A stretch of DNA of 64,000 nucleotides from Durusdinium trenchii (GCA_963970005.1 CAXAMN010001114.1:1311104-1375103); one strand, 5' to 3'; positions 22,801 to 35,062 are shown, numbered from the stretch's first letter. The notes: generated by a model from the letters alone, not told the origin. Translations and numbers: made by a program.

Positions 22801-23560
22801 CGTCTTCGCCAACGTGACTTCCTTTGGACGAAGGGTCCAGGACTGGGTATGGACCAAAGGAGAACACATTCTTCTTTACAAGAGACTCACCTGGGCCAAG
22901 AGAAATTAGAGGAAGCTCAGCAGTACTTCAACACACGAGGATGGAAAAGTCATGGTCTTCCAGCTGAACCTACAGGGCGAGGTGGCACGACTGGGGGTTT
23001 TCTGGTTCTGCATGGCGCCAGGCACCTCACCCACCCAGAGAAGGCAATGGTTGGATGGCAATCGGACTCCAGCGTCAGAGCGCCACCATCTTCGTTATCC
23101 AGCTCTATTTCAGGACAGGGGAAACTTTGCAGCCCCCCTTGAATGCTGAAATCCTAAGCCATTTGCTGCCCTTTCTGGAACAGCTTCAAGCTCCGTACAT
23201 TGTAGGGGCCGACTGGCAGAATGAGCCCGAAGCACTGGCTGCCACCGTCATTCAGAGCAGATTCAAAGCACTAATCCTGAACGCACAAGGATCGACAACG
23301 CTGCAAGGGTCTATGATCGACTACTTGGTCTCTGAGTCTCTGGTCAGCAGCCTCACAGTTCGAGCAGATTGGGATGTGCCCTGGAAACCGCACTGTGGGA
23401 TCCTGGTTGACCTAAACTGCGAGCAGCAGTTCAGCAGCTCCAAAGGTTTCCGCCCATTGGTCGTACACTCCAACTACCAGCAACTTGGACCAGTTTTTGG
23501 GAGGATGACAGACCATTCCACATCATGGGCCAACCCATCACTGGTCTGGGATCAGATCTA
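22800..23560 (+). pseudogene. LINE endonuclease (exonuclease-endonuclease-phosphatase fold)
   Basis: FANVTSFGRRVQDW then, after a frame change, LQETHLGQEKLEEAQQYF (family N..S......LQETHL), GGTTGGFLVLH, and after another change YIVGADWQNEPEAL (family GDFN position), STTLQGSMIDYLVSESL (family S.IDY..) and WKPHCGILVDL (family SDH). These are the conserved stations of APE-type LINE endonucleases, in order. At least two frameshifts. Confidence 0.65.
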
Positions 23561-23689
23561 GCGCGCTGGCTGGGCAACTCAGACCGAGAAGTACCTTACG
23601 CAACTCCTCCACAATCCCACGACTGGAAGAGGATCTCGGATCAGCCTTTACCAAGCTCCCCTGGTGGATCAAGGCAGATCTTTGACATG

Positions 23690-24420
23690 GAGAACAGGAC
23701 ACTTAGCCATGAGAAGTTGCCCTGGGATCAAGCTCGACCGGGCATGGATTGCCTCAGCATAGCCATTGGGAGAATGCTGCGCGCGGAAATCGCCAAGCAT
23801 CAAGGCATCCACACGGTCACACGCCTGGCAGACCTCACTTGCTTTTACGACCATGTTGACCTGGATCAGATCATTGAGCCAGCCAGAGACCTAGCGTACC
23901 CTCCTTTGCGCCTCATGCAAGTTTGCGCTTGATCTCTATCGAGGGCCACGCGGAATTCAGGCTGAAGGCATCAATGGTGATCCCAAGCATTATGATCGGG
24001 GAATCTTTCAAGGGTGTCCTCAAGCTCCTGCGATCTCAAAGCTCATTCTCTACATCCAGGCCACTTGAGGCTCTGGTCAAAGCCCATCCTGCGGTCTCTC
24101 TTCAGACCTGGGTTGATGATGTCAGCTTCGACATCCACAGTCGAGATGCAGACTTTGCAGCTCGAGAAGCGGTTGGAGCTTTCAGAACATTAAAGTGGCA
24201 GATGGAAGAAGCGGGACTTCGACTGAACACAGACAAGACCGGCTTTCTCACCAGCTCCAAAGAAGCGGCGCGAGCCCGGACAGCTCTTCTGCAAGAAGGA
24301 GATCCAGAGCACTACGACATCCTGAGAGACCTCGGGGTAGACTCGACAGCCGGGAGAAGAAGACGGGTGACCCAAATCAGGAAGCGATTCCTCAAGGGCA
24401 AAGGCCGGGTTGTGCATTAT
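23690..24420 (+). pseudogene. LINE reverse transcriptase
   Basis: GMDCLSIAIGRMLRAEIAKH precedes palm motif A, LADLTCFYDHVDL (about 23826-23864). After a frame change, motif C reads TWVDDVSFDI with the two Asp codons at 24115-24120, followed by GLRLNTDKTGFLTSS (family L.KT.F..S) and YDILRDLGVD. Motif B is degraded. Frameshift near 23920. Confidence 0.7.
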
Positions 24421-25530
24421 GCACCGCCTACGAATAGCTCAAGGCATACGCTGCAGACTCCACAAAGGAGCGGTGCATCCAGTGATGTCGTGGGGGGCGC
24501 AAGCCAACGGATTAGCTCCTCAAACGAGGCAACAATTCAGAACCCTTGCTGGACGAACCTTAAAGTTGCAGAGATCCGGTTCCGTAGACATTGTCTTCGA
24601 CGTGCGTCCCAACCAGCCAGATCCAGGGGATTCTATCATCCTCCAACACTTGCATACAATCTGGAAAGTCTACCATGGCTTCAGTGAGAGCAAGCAGCAT
24701 CTTTTCTGGACAAGCTGGAACACGGCTGTGGGCGCTCTTCACAAGGCCAAATATCGTTGGCAGGCGGTCGCCAGACCTTTGCAGGCTCTTCAGACCTATT
24801 TGATGGACCTGGACTTTGACATCTCCAACGGCCAAAAGTGGAAAAGGACAGGCTGTATGGGGGCATCCCGGACTGTGTCCTGTGTTTGACGGACCCATGG
24901 CCTTTGATGCGCCACAAGCTCACACAGGAATTTCGGTGGCAGCGACTTCTACGTTTGACCAGGTATGAGGGCTGCCACGACTTGGAAAGGCCAATAGATT
25001 GGATGATCAGTCTTCACATCCAGAGATCCACTAGTGACTCCATTGCTACCGGTCTCAGGGCTTTCCACCAGGGCACCCTACATGGCCTCACCGGACATTG
25101 CCCTCTGTGCGGAGTTGAGCTGACTTTCACTCACCTGGAAGGGCCGGGTCAAAGATCTTTCCAAAGAATGGGCCAGTCGACTTGAAGTGGGAACTGATCC
25201 TGAGCTTTGGCAGCCTCGCAGCAAGGCCCACAGCCTGGAGTCCACCACCTCCAGTTGGATCGAGCATACTTAAGGTGCTCCGTTTGCTCGGACCAACGAG
25301 GAAGCCTTCACTCGCTTTGTTGGAGAGCCTTGCTACCATGGTCCCTTCGAGCCGCAGCTTTGGGACAGGCACGCATCGCACACCATGGTGCGTACAGGCC
25401 AGAGCATTGAACGCTCCCGGTGCCATGCCAGGACGAGGATGACAGATGGACGCCCTCTCACTGGGCGCCTCCGCGCCCGCTGCATCTTCATGAAGCAGCG
25501 GGATTTGCGACAAATGTTCGCATGAGACTC
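24420..25530 (+). pseudogene. LINE C-terminal region
   Basis: HKGAVHPVMSWGAQANGLAP and FWTSWNTAVGALHKAKYRWQ belong to the thumb and connection region typical of these elements; then GLTGHCPLCGVELTFTH and a frame reading DLSKEWASRLEVGTDPELW. No clear RNase H catalytic set was found. The last open frame stops near 25525. Confidence 0.5.
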
Positions 25531-25560
25531 TAGCAGACCTAAAAGCGTGCAAAAAAAATT

Positions 25561-27080
25561 CGATGATGATTTTGCATTTAAGTCATGGTCACGGTTCTGA
25601 GATGCAACTCATTTTTCTTTGAACGCAGGTGCGCACGAGGAGTACGACAGTGCAGCATACAACACACCTTAAACAACATCGTATCAAGATCCTTGAAGAG
25701 CCAGTTTAGTGCGTGATATGCCCTCATTGCACCCAGGCAATCCATGAGAATTGAAAGCTGCCCGGTTGACAGACACAAGTCCACTAAGTTCATTGTCAGG
25801 TGTGGAGTCTGGGGGACCTTCCCTGGAACAGACATCAGCCCATTGCATCTTGGCAGAGCTCTCGAAGCCATACAAACGATATTAGTGACATTTGATTGGC
25901 TGCAGTGTCCGGGAGACCTTCTCTTCTTGCCGAAGATTATGATCACTTCCTTTTTTCGTATATATTTTCTTTCTATTCTTTTTGGGAAGCTATGACAAGA
26001 CTCAGCAAGTTCGGATTGGATTTTCACTTGAAGCATATGCCGAATGAATTAGTATATAGAATGTAGAACTTGTGCAGAGAAAGAAGTCCGTCCCTTCGTC
26101 TAGGCATCACATGAGTGCAGACCAGGTGTGCTAAAAGGTGCTTGCACAAATTTAGTTGATAACGATTGCCGTGAGATCCAACACCACAAGATTTTGAACA
26201 TGCAGTAGCATCAGTGTGGCGACTCCGGTGTGGCTATATGTTTCGATTTCTAGATAGACATTGCTCGATCACTCAGCTTCCAACCTGCCGCTTGAAGACA
26301 CCATTTGATACGAGGTTTACTTCCCTGACGTTGAAGATCAAGGATGACATGCGCCTTGCTGGAAACCCGATTGATAGGGCCAAACTTGTTGTGCATGCTT
26401 TGAATGTTTTCGCACAAGACGCCGTGACGTCCGTCTTTGCCTTTGCCAGACTGGTCGTTGAACGTGGCCATGGTGCCAACGTTTTGTGCAACACAGATCT
26501 CCAAGTCCAAGGTGTTGGGTCTCCCAACGCATTCTGGGCACCGTGGTCTTGACCAAGACCAGCAGCACTCACCAGAGCTGTAGGAGATGTCCCCGCGGGC
26601 GGGCTGTAGGTGTACTGCAAAAGGGTGGGTCTCAACAGTAGATTATGGCATCACCCAAATTGGACAGATAAGGGACATCTGAAGGGTCTATAAATACTCT
26701 ATTCAATTATGTAAAGGGCTTTCTGTTTTTTTCTGTCGTGATTGGTTCAAGGAGGTGATTGTACAAACAACGCGAGTCGGGTGGTCATTTCATTTTGTTA
26801 AGAAAAGATAAACATTTGTTCCACATTCCTTGAGCCGGGGTTTTCGCTGATCTTATGCGTGACACTTAGCTTAAGCGTGACAAAGACCAAGCCTTTGTGG
26901 AAGTTGGGTGCAGACACAACCGCCAAAAGTTTCTTCCGATGAAACCCTTCTGGCGTTTACAGCTATAGGCAAAGGAGGGAGACCTTTCGAAATGGATTGA
27001 ATGCATTTGGGTCCTCGCTGCGTCGGAGGAACACCTGCCGAATGTTGAAGACGTGCTCGCACTACACCTACCACGATGCT
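25561..27080. other. No recognisable gene
   Basis: Open frames on both strands overlap at 26214-26635 with no motif on either, so I cannot choose between them. Nothing firm. Confidence 0.4.
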
Positions 27081-27088
27081 CCACATGA

Positions 27089-27166
27089 GTGCAGGATGCA
27101 GCCGAGAGGCAAATTTCAGCCGAGAGGCAAATCTCAGCCGAGAGGCAAATTTCAGATAGTCTGATT
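27089..27166 (+). repeat. 18-bp tandem repeat
   Basis: Unit GCCGAGAGGCAAATTTCA repeated about four times. In one + frame it reads AERQIS repeated, and in one minus frame FASRLK-like repeats. Confidence 0.85.
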
Positions 27167-27804
27167 GAAGCACAATTGTTTCAAGATAGTCACAAAGAAA
27201 CGGGGGTTGCAAGGGTTCCAAAGGAATCATTTCCAAGCCCGGTGCCTTCCACAAAGTGTGTCAGAGCAGGAACGGGATTTAACATGATTTAACATAAATA
27301 GCGGATAGGGCTGGGATTTAGCTACATTCAATAGTCTTGGGTTGCGTCAACCGTTTAGTGTCTTGATTTTTTGCAAAGGACAATTTCTCGCAAGTTTAAG
27401 GGCTTCTTCAAATCACGGTGCGCAAAAGCACCATTGCACAGTGCCCAAAACACCATCGCTCAGGTATCGGGTCTCCACTGAAGGTGGTGACTACGTCACG
27501 GTGCATGCCAAGGTGTGGGGTGATTCATGGCTCCTCTGCGTGGGAAAAAGAACGGATGGAGCGGCTCTTTGGTTGGTTGAAGTTGGTTGTTGAACATCGG
27601 ATTTACAGGTGATGTGGCTCCAATCACGCTAAAGTTGCTGCATCAATTGTATGGTGATGTGGTCTAAGGTTGCAAATTCCAGACACATGACACATAGCTT
27701 CTGGTACCACCCGCCTACCGACCAGGGTTATGGGCGATTCTCAAGAGTGCCAACGAGCGGTGTGGTTGTCCGACTCAACGAGCGGTGTGGTTTGGCCAAA
27801 ACGA

Positions 27805-27856
27805 TTAGGACGCTACTAGGAGCAAAGGGCATCGCTACTAGGAGCAAAGGACGCTA
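27805..27856 (+). repeat. CTACTAGGAGCAAAG dispersed repeat
   Basis: Three copies of the word found at 14580-14815 and 43487-43582, flanked by GGACGCTAC and GGGCATCGC. Confidence 0.75.
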
Positions 27857-28389
27857 CCAACTTCTTCCGAAGTTCATTGAGTCGGACGGGGCTAAAACGA
27901 TTTCCACTTTTTCGGTTGTCACCTCGGAATCAGTGTTCGACCAGACCTTTTCGGATCAGCGTTCGACCTACTCGTGTGACAGGGGTGTCGTTCCAGTGAC
28001 AGGGGTGTCGTCATGCGTTGCCAGGTGAATGACTGCACTGACTTGAGCACATGTATCCGGCTGAAGCACTCGAAGTGGGCCATCCAAGGTTGGAGAATCC
28101 ACAAAGCATACGACTTTGCAGTCAAGACCGTTGTGATTTCAAGACCTGATATGGCCATGTCTAAAGAATGCAATAGGTTTGGATATGTTATATGTTTGGA
28201 TTGCAATTTTTGAGCCACAACCCATGGCAGATTCACACCTTGCGAATCTTGATTGCAAAGCACAAGGAGTCGCCAAATCATTTGGCAAAGTCAGCCACAA
28301 CCCTCTGGAAGTGGCCCATACTTGGCCCACATCCCTGGCATCGGGTTTGCTCAGCAAAGTGACAGACACACTGCCTCCAAGTCGTGACG

Positions 28390-29345
28390 GACACGATGGC
28401 CAGGTGATTACTGTCCGGTGGCCTATGACATCACGCGTGGTGGTCCTGTCTATAGGAAGGACAGCTCAATCCCAGAGGAAGTTCTGCTGCTTGAAGAGAA
28501 GATAAGAGAAGTGCATAGAAGCGCCAAGTTTGCGGCAGAATTCTGCATTTTGCATCATTTTGCGACCTTTTGGAAAACCTTTGCTGACCTCAACAGATTG
28601 ACTTTGAGCTTCTTGCTATGGCTATGGTTAACGGTTCGATATGCTGTTAAATTAGCATCATCTAATATGATTTCCTTGTTGGCTTGATGGCCATCACTAG
28701 GCTTTGCGCAGTGATTCTGAGGTATTTGTCCAAGGTCGCTGCGGCCTCCACCACCACCTGTGGCACCTCCAACTGGTTGGTGCAAGCCGCATCGAAGAAC
28801 GACTTCATTGACGACGAGATGGGCTACTTTGAGCTTAAAGGCGAGTGGGGACAGAAGATCGTTCGCAGAGAATTCTCAAAACTTCTTTGTTCAGGAGCTT
28901 CTAGGGCTGGATTGTGTGTGTGTGTGTGCGATAGACCCGGGACGCGATAGACTCGCATCTCGCGGCTTCCTGTGAGGTGAGGAAAAGCTGTGCCTTGGAG
29001 CTGGCTTGCCCTCCTCTCACGTGATTTTTGGCACTGATGCACAGGCAAAGGACTGAGGATTCTTAGATCTCCCACCGACTGTGCCCAGCCATGGACCAGT
29101 TGTTAACTTTGCGAGATATCGCATAGATCATTGAATCATCGCATAGATCTTGAAAAACATCAGTTCGACTTGGTTGACTTGCTGACTATTTTCTACTCAG
29201 AGACTCACAGGTGAGTGAGGGCCGCTGGTTCAGCATTTACTCCTCGGGCAGCAAGTGGGGCGACAAACACAATGATCCTTGGCACAAGCACCAAAGCTTT
29301 GATCTCTCCTGCGCGGTCAACGTCAGCGTGCCCGGGTTTGCCAGT
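28390..29345 (+). CDS. Putative exons of an unrecognised gene
   Basis: Three stretches look coding. About 28407-28520: VAYDITRGGPVYRKDSSIPE then EVLLLEEKIREVHRSAK. About 28795-28862: SKNDFIDDEMGYFELKGEWG. About 29217-29345: EGRWFSIYSSGSKWGDKHND then PWHKHQSFDLSCAVNVSVPG, ending at TAG. Edges carry AG and GT-like sites, but joins are not proven. A TG microsatellite lies at 28914-28928. The product is not recognised. Confidence 0.35.
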
Positions 29346-29869
29346 AGTCTGGCTATACTACAGTAGGCCCGTAGGCAAGACTTAGGCAGGAGCCTAAGAA
29401 CCAGCCAGGAAAGAGCTCATGCAACCGTACCATGCTCCACAGCACATTGATATTATATATAGAATTCCTGGGAGCCTAACCAAGTGCCTTATATATAAGC
29501 AGCAGAAAGCTTCCGTTTTCCAGCCATTGTCTTTGTCTCTCTGAGGACAAAGTTCAATTCAATGCTCACGTGAGGGCAGTTGGCTCCTTCATCATTCGAC
29601 GCCTTTGTGATTTGGCGACAATAGGGCATCAAGCAGCGGCTTTGCACTCTTGCCGAACAAAGCCCTAGCAACCCTAGCAGCTGCATTCATGAGCATCACA
29701 GTGTTTGTCAAACCTTTGCAACAGTTCTGAAGCGCGTGATATGGACATGTGGTCTGGACGATGGAAAAACCCTGATTCAACTCTAGCCAAATATTCCCCA
29801 GATAGCGAAGTTATGGGGTTCTTACTTCAAATAATTCAAATAACAATGAGTTGCCCGTGCGCGCTTTCG
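29346..29869. other. No recognisable gene
   Basis: AT-rich spacer with a TATATATA stretch near 29450-29500. I see nothing in it. Confidence 0.4.
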
Positions 29870-30235
29870 AGACAGGTTGCTGGTGCTGGTGCCGGGTGCC
29901 GGTGCTGGTGCTGTGAGCTGGCTGTGCACGCTGGCTGTGAGCTGGCTGCGCACGTGGTGGAAACAGGTTGCTGGTGCCGGTGCTGGTGCTGGGTATCGGG
30001 TGCCGGTGCTGGTGCTGGTGGTGCCGGGTGCCGGTGCTGGTGCTGGTGGTGCCGGGTGCCGGTGCTGCTGGTGCTGGTGCCGGGTGCCGGTGCGGGTGCT
30101 GGTGCTGGCTGTGCACGTGGTAGAGACAGGTTGCTGGTGCTGGTGCCGGGTGCTGGTGCTGGTGCTGTGAGCTGGCTGGTGCTGTGAGCTGGCTGAGCAC
30201 GTGGCGGAGACAGGGTGCTGATGCCGGTGCTGGGT

Positions 30236-30275
<40 letters not shown>

Positions 30276-31190
30276 TGGGCGTGGTGGAGACAGGGTGCTG
30301 GGCGCCGGTGCTGCGAGCTTGCTGTGCACGTGGTGGAGACAGGGTGCCGGTGCTGTGTGCCGGGTGCGTGCTGTGAGCTGGCTGCGCACAGTGGTGGAGA
30401 CATGGTGCCGGTGCTGGGTGGCTGCTGGGTGCCGGTGCTGGTGCTGGTGCTGTGAGCTGGCTGTATGCACACAACATCATACGGTGTTGTCGCTTGAGCG
30501 TTCTTTGTCTATTAGCGCTGTGGGGTACTTACCCTCTTCTGGTTCTGTTTTGGCCGACAGCTGTGTCAAGGGCTGTACTGTTTGCACGCATGCTTTTGTA
30601 CGTATAATTGTTGTATGCGCAACGTCAGGCCTCAACCGACCATTGGGCTTTGCCGTTTGTGCGCATACTTTTGCGCGCATAAACTTGTACGCGCAAGATC
30701 GTATTGGCCTTATAGTTCTACAGATCGTTGCTTCAAGCATGCTACAAAATCAACAGTGGCGCTGGATACTGCTTGGCCTTGGGCCAATGACACTTACGGG
30801 CTTTGCTGTTTGCGCGCGTACTTTTGTGTGCATAAACTTTTTCGCGCAAGATCATACGTTGTTATTCCCTGCTGTGCGCATGGTGGAGAAAGGGTGCCAG
30901 TGCTGGGCGCCGTTGCTGGGTGCTGGGTGTGCGTGGTGGACTGTGAGCTGGCTGTGCGCGTGGTGCAAACAGGGTGCGGGTGCTGGGTGCTCGTGCTGGG
31001 TGCTGTCAGCTGGCTGCGCGCGTGGTGGAAACAGGGTGCTGGGTGCTGGCTGTGCGCGTGTGGTGCTGTGAGCTGGCGTGCCGGTGCTGGCTGTGCGCGT
31101 GGCGGACACAGGGTGCCGCCGGGTTGCTGGTGCTCGTTGTGTGCGTGGTGCAGATTGGGTGCTGGTGCCGGGTGCTGGCGCTGGCTGCGC
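29870..31190 (+). repeat. GGTGCTGGTGCCGG minisatellite in two blocks
   Basis: 29870-30470 and about 30880-31190 are built from GTGCTGGTGCCGGGTGCCGG and GAGCTGGCTGTGCACGTGGT words, plus a (CTGG)n run at 30237-30275 (CTGGCTGG). All frames on both strands stay open because the unit lacks stops; the resulting 200-codon frames are not genes. The blocks are split by a different repeat (30565-30865). Confidence 0.85.
30565..30865 (+). repeat. Three diverged copies of a GTTTGCGCGCATAC unit
   Basis: Copies start near 30575, 30650 and 30807 and share CTTTGCCGTTTGTGCGCATA followed by CTTTTG...CATAAACTT...CGCGCAAGATC. They sit between the two minisatellite blocks, and the third ends at the start of the second block. 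Confidence 0.65.
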
Positions 31191-31364
31191 CACGCTGTAT
31201 TGCGTGTAAAAATTGGAGCTGCTGCCAATGCAGGGTGCAGCCCAGAAAAATCTTTTGCATGCTTTTGCTATCTGGGGTCTATGCTGGAGTAATTTTTGGT
31301 CCTGCAGACAATTCGGTGGGCCCAACGACCCCTGCGAAAGAACAAGAAAAGGAGTACAGTACTT

Positions 31365-32160
31365 TCCAGAGTTAAACCCATTTAAACACGCATTAACTCC
31401 TGATTTAATTCTTTTCAGTTCTGGTATGCCCGCATGGTGGTTTGAGGACTTAACTCTAGAGATAATTCTTTTGATTTCTGGCACGGTCGCTTGAGGAATT
31501 AACTCCAGAGTTAATTCTTTTTCATTTCTAGCATGGTCGCTTGAGGAGTTAACTCCAGAGTTAATTATTTTCATGGGCCCCTTTCATTTCTGGCATGGTG
31601 CTTGAGGAATTAACTCCGGAGTTATATTTTTTCCTGTGTCCCAAAGTATAGTCACTGAGACATTGTTCTTTCTCTGGTGTAAACCTTTCTAGTTTCCTAG
31701 TCTCCCAAGAGGACTTTAAACAGACTTTGAACAGAATTACGTACAGTGTCACTGAGCCAGTGTTCTCTCCTTGATGTAAACTTTTCCAGTTTCCTAGTCT
31801 CCTAAGAGGACTTTAAACAGACTTTGAACAGAATTACGTACAGTGTCACTGAGCCAGTGTTCTCTCCTTGATGTAAACTTTTCCAGTTTCCTAGTCTCCC
31901 AAGAGGACTTTAAACAGACTTTGAAACGACTTAAATCCAGAGTTAATTCTTTTTTGCCTTGTCCCAAGCAATAGTCAATGAAACCACATTGAAAAATCTC
32001 TAAATCCATCTAAATCCAAAGTTAATTCTTCAGATCACTACGTGTGAGTTAACAAGTTGAAAGGGATTAACTCTTGATGTAATTCTTTTCGCACCCTATG
32101 TTGGACCAAGGATGGGTGGACAATAATTACCTCTACAATTAATTCTTTCTAACTCCTGAA
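31365..32160. repeat. AT-rich block with TTAACTCCAGAGTTAATT palindromes
   Basis: At least eight copies of (G)AATTAACTC..GAGTTAATTCTTTT. The 18-bp core TTAACTCCAGAGTTAA is close to a perfect palindrome; variants carry GGA, TAGA or TTGA at the centre. Copies near 31385, 31450, 31495, 31547, 31605, 31930, 32020, 32065 and 32130. Confidence 0.8.
31670..31930. repeat. About 98-bp tandem repeat, 2.6 copies
   Basis: GTTTCCTAGTCTCCCAAGAG recurs near 31691, 31789 and 31887, followed each time by GACTTTAAACAGACTTTGAA. The last copy is cut off and runs into another GAGTTAATTC palindrome. Confidence 0.85.
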
Positions 32161-32620
32161 TTCAGCCCCTACTAAAGAACAAGCAGAGACATGACCAAGC
32201 GCCGCCTGACAGATTCCTGCAGCTAGGGCGTACAGTATGGCGCTCCGATGAAGCATTTTCAGACCATTGTCAGCAGAGTTTTGCTTAGCAAGAAGGGACA
32301 TCACCTTTAGAACATATGTGCTGCGCGTCCTTTTTAGCTTCTATCCGAACAGTCACGATCCACGCAATATGTTTGCTCTTTTGTGGATTGTAAGGTGATG
32401 GCTGTGCTGACTCTCACAAGGAAGTGTGTCTTACATGCATTGATGGGACCTTGAGCTTTTCCTTTTTTGCAACCTCCTGTGCTTGACGCGAGAAGAATTT
32501 GATGCTAGAGTCGCAAGTCTTGGTAGCCAAGCAAGTTTCTAGGTCCTAGGTACAGGAATGCAACACCAAACGGCACCCTTCACGACAGCAGCACGTACTT
32601 ACAAATTTTGAGACCTTTCA
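32161..32620. other. No recognisable gene
   Basis: Mixed sequence without open frames of note. I see nothing in it. Confidence 0.4.
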
Positions 32621-32621
32621 G

Positions 32622-32718
32622 GTACCTCAAGCGATACCATGGGCTTGAGACATGGGATGCATACGAGGACATGGCCATCGGCCGTGGGTGGATGCACGTG
32701 TTGGGACAGCTGCGCAGA
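32622..32718 (+). CDS. Putative single exon, unrecognised
   Basis: After TTTCAG a + frame reads YLKRYHGLETWDAYEDMAIG then RGWMHVLGQLRR, which has good protein-like composition. A minus-strand frame covers the same bases, so the call is tentative. Confidence 0.3.
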
Positions 32719-32719
32719 T

Positions 32720-33399
32720 AGTTGGAATCCGTAGTGAAGGGTTAGCAGCCAGATGTGCTAGGTCATTTCTGAATGTTGTTTTTGCCTCACCAAGCATTCT
32801 TTGGTGCACTTGAATCAAGGCATTGGCATAAATCCCCTTGGCCCTTGACTGCACAGGACCTCATCAAGACGTGGAGGAGCCGTGAGCCGGAGAACAAATT
32901 TGACCAATGTTTGCTTTTTGCACTTGTTTTTTTCGTTTCTTTTTGAACATACCAATGCAGTTGTTTACTTTTTCAAGAGTTCAGTTCCTTTTGCATTCTC
33001 GCACGTTTGCCCAATTGCACCAGTGCTTCTGACTCATCAAGACCAGGGATGATGGCTTCCGCACAGATTTCGATCTTTTCAGCAGTCCCTTGGTCGAATT
33101 ACATATAAGTTCATATAAGTACACAGAGTGTGATAGGCTTGACAAGCAGAGTATGTAGTTTAGCAGCCTTTTGGTGGAGCGCCAAGATTCATCAATCACA
33201 AAATGCAGGACCACGGCTCATTGTGGATGGATTCTGTAGAAGCTAAGATCACTCACCATGTGCTTAGTAAACTTTTGTGCCCGTCCCGTACTGTGATGTC
33301 AATATATATAATATATTTCAATATGTATGTCTTCTGCTTTAGCAGGGTTGTGCACGTCTTTGAACCCGCGAAGTGTCGGCTCAGTCCCACGATAGCAAG
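32720..33399. other. No recognisable gene
   Basis: T-rich stretch at 32900-33000 and a TATATATAATATATT run near 33302. I see no gene. Confidence 0.4.
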
Positions 33400-33665
33400 C
33401 TGAGGTTGCGCCCCTCCCCTTGCAAGCCACAGGTTGTTGAGGTTAGTGGCAGGGGAGGGTGGGATTCCTCTCCTTAGAGGCCCCAGATCCGTAAGGATTG
33501 GGGTCTGGGGGGGCGAATCGGTTGCCTCGGTGGTGAGGCCTGTGTTAAGTCCCGTTCGAGTGGACTTGCTCCCAGTGACCATAGATCCGTGAGGATTCCC
33601 GGTCAGGCAGCGGCATCCCCATCTAGTCTCCACAGATCCTCGCAGATTGTGGAGAAGAGGGAAGG

Positions 33666-34274
33666 ATGAGTTCTGCCCTCGAGGTCCTGATGAAGTATGG
33701 GGAGGAGATGGGGCTTGAAGCTGAGCGGATACCCCCTATCCTCCTCAATGGTCTGATGGAAGAAGAGACCCTGGTTACCTTTGCAATTGGGAGCGGAGGC
33801 CGTCAAGCGCCGGAGGTAGCTAGGGCCTGGCTGACAGATTCACCAGACCCGTCCTACATCAAGTACGAATGTAGAGACGACGGCGGAGCTCCTCAAGGCA
33901 TTGGTATTATTAAGGTTGAGAAACGGGAAAGTTTGGAAAAAGGGCTCTTCTCAGGACAGCGTGAGGGCGTGTCCGATGTCAAGTATGCTTGGTATGTTAG
34001 CCATTACTTCCCCCACGGAACCTGTTTTCATGTATGTGATTGTCCCCCATCGCGGTGCCCAGTGAAGTTGAGAGAGGGTGATCCTCGCGGGCTCATTTAC
34101 ACTGGGGCCTGGCGCCGCGCGTCGCCTTTGAGGTTATGCTCGCAAAAGTTTGCGCAGCCCTTGGGTGTGAGATGGGAAAAAAGTCTTTTGGATTCTGCAG
34201 GCAGTGGGGACTCCCTCAATGGAGACGGGTGCCACTGCAAACAGAAGTTGGCACGGCCCGTGGCAGTGAGATGA
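33666..34274 (+). pseudogene. ORF of the RT element, unknown function
   Basis: 202 codons from an ATG at 33666. Contains VARAWLTDSPDPSYIKYECR, then YVSHYFPHGTCFHVCDCPPS and RCPVKLREGDPRGLIYTGAW; the H-C-H-C-C-C cluster could bind zinc (inference). The C-terminal third is poorer in composition and may be out of frame. Not recognised. Confidence 0.4.
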
Positions 34275-35062
34275 TGGGGCAAGAGGCTCATTGATCTGGC
34301 AGCCTCCAGAAGCACCCGTGCTCCAAACGGAGACGGGGGGAGATGCTGAGGTTGAGGATGAGGAGGCAGAGTTGGCGAGAAAGAGACGCAAAGATGTCAA
34401 TGATGTGTCAGGCGAGAGTCCTTGGTGAGCTATATTGAAAAAGAAGGCCATGTTCATGAACAAGGGCAAAAGGAGGAGAGGGTGCCAGCCACCGAGATCA
34501 CCCAACGACCTGGGTCCTTCAGGGTGAACGATCGGCTGAATCTGGTCGCCGTGGCGGACCTAGACCTTCACAGGCCCCGGATATCATGGCCCTGAAGTTG
34601 CCCCGGCACGTGCTCCTGTCCGTCCTGCCCCAGATGGGAGCCCCAAGCGCCAAGAAGAGCCATCTCAGCGCTGTCAGCGGAGCCCCAGAGAGAGGGGTCC
34701 GTTGGTCAAGGAGGAGGAACGAGGTCGAGAAAGACGGCGGCGGGAACATCGTGTTCGCGAAGGTGATCCACCCGCTCCAGTTCGTCACGAACGGGATCAA
34801 AGCTGTAAGAAGGAAGAGGCGCGCTGTGAGATATAGGTCAGAGGTTCGCAGGCCGAGCTGGCCCCTTCTACACCCTTTCTTAAAGATAGGGGGAAGTTTG
34901 CTGACCTGGGCAACGAGCAAGAGACAGAAGAGCAAGGAAAAAGGAGGAGGAAAGAGTTGGAGCTACGGGGCGATTTAACGGAAGTTGCTGGTCAAGTGCA
35001 TGTTGGACTTTCTTTTCCGCTGAGGAGTACCCGAGTACCCAGGTGGTTATAGCGCTGCTCAG

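Larger units (their letters stand above)
20525..25560 (+). mobile_element. Decayed non-LTR (LINE) retrotransposon
   Basis: About 5 kb on the + strand with, in order, a zinc-finger plus coiled-coil ORF1 (20613-21527), a ubiquitin-protease-like domain (about 21990-22790), an apurinic-endonuclease-like domain (about 22800-23560), a reverse transcriptase (about 23690-24420) and a C-terminal region with a CPLCG motif (to about 25520). An A-rich AAAAAAAA tract at 25549-25558 could be the 3' tail. Reading frames switch at least seven times and a TGA interrupts the protease-like part, so it is inactive. Ends are approximate: no target duplication was identified. Confidence 0.75.

Noticed and set aside
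26214..26635. Overlapping open frames on both strands
   Set aside because: No motif on either strand and no splice or start evidence to choose between them.
29811..31574. Long Ala/Pro/Gly or Cys/Trp-rich frames on both strands
   Set aside because: All are read-through of the GGTGCTGG minisatellite.
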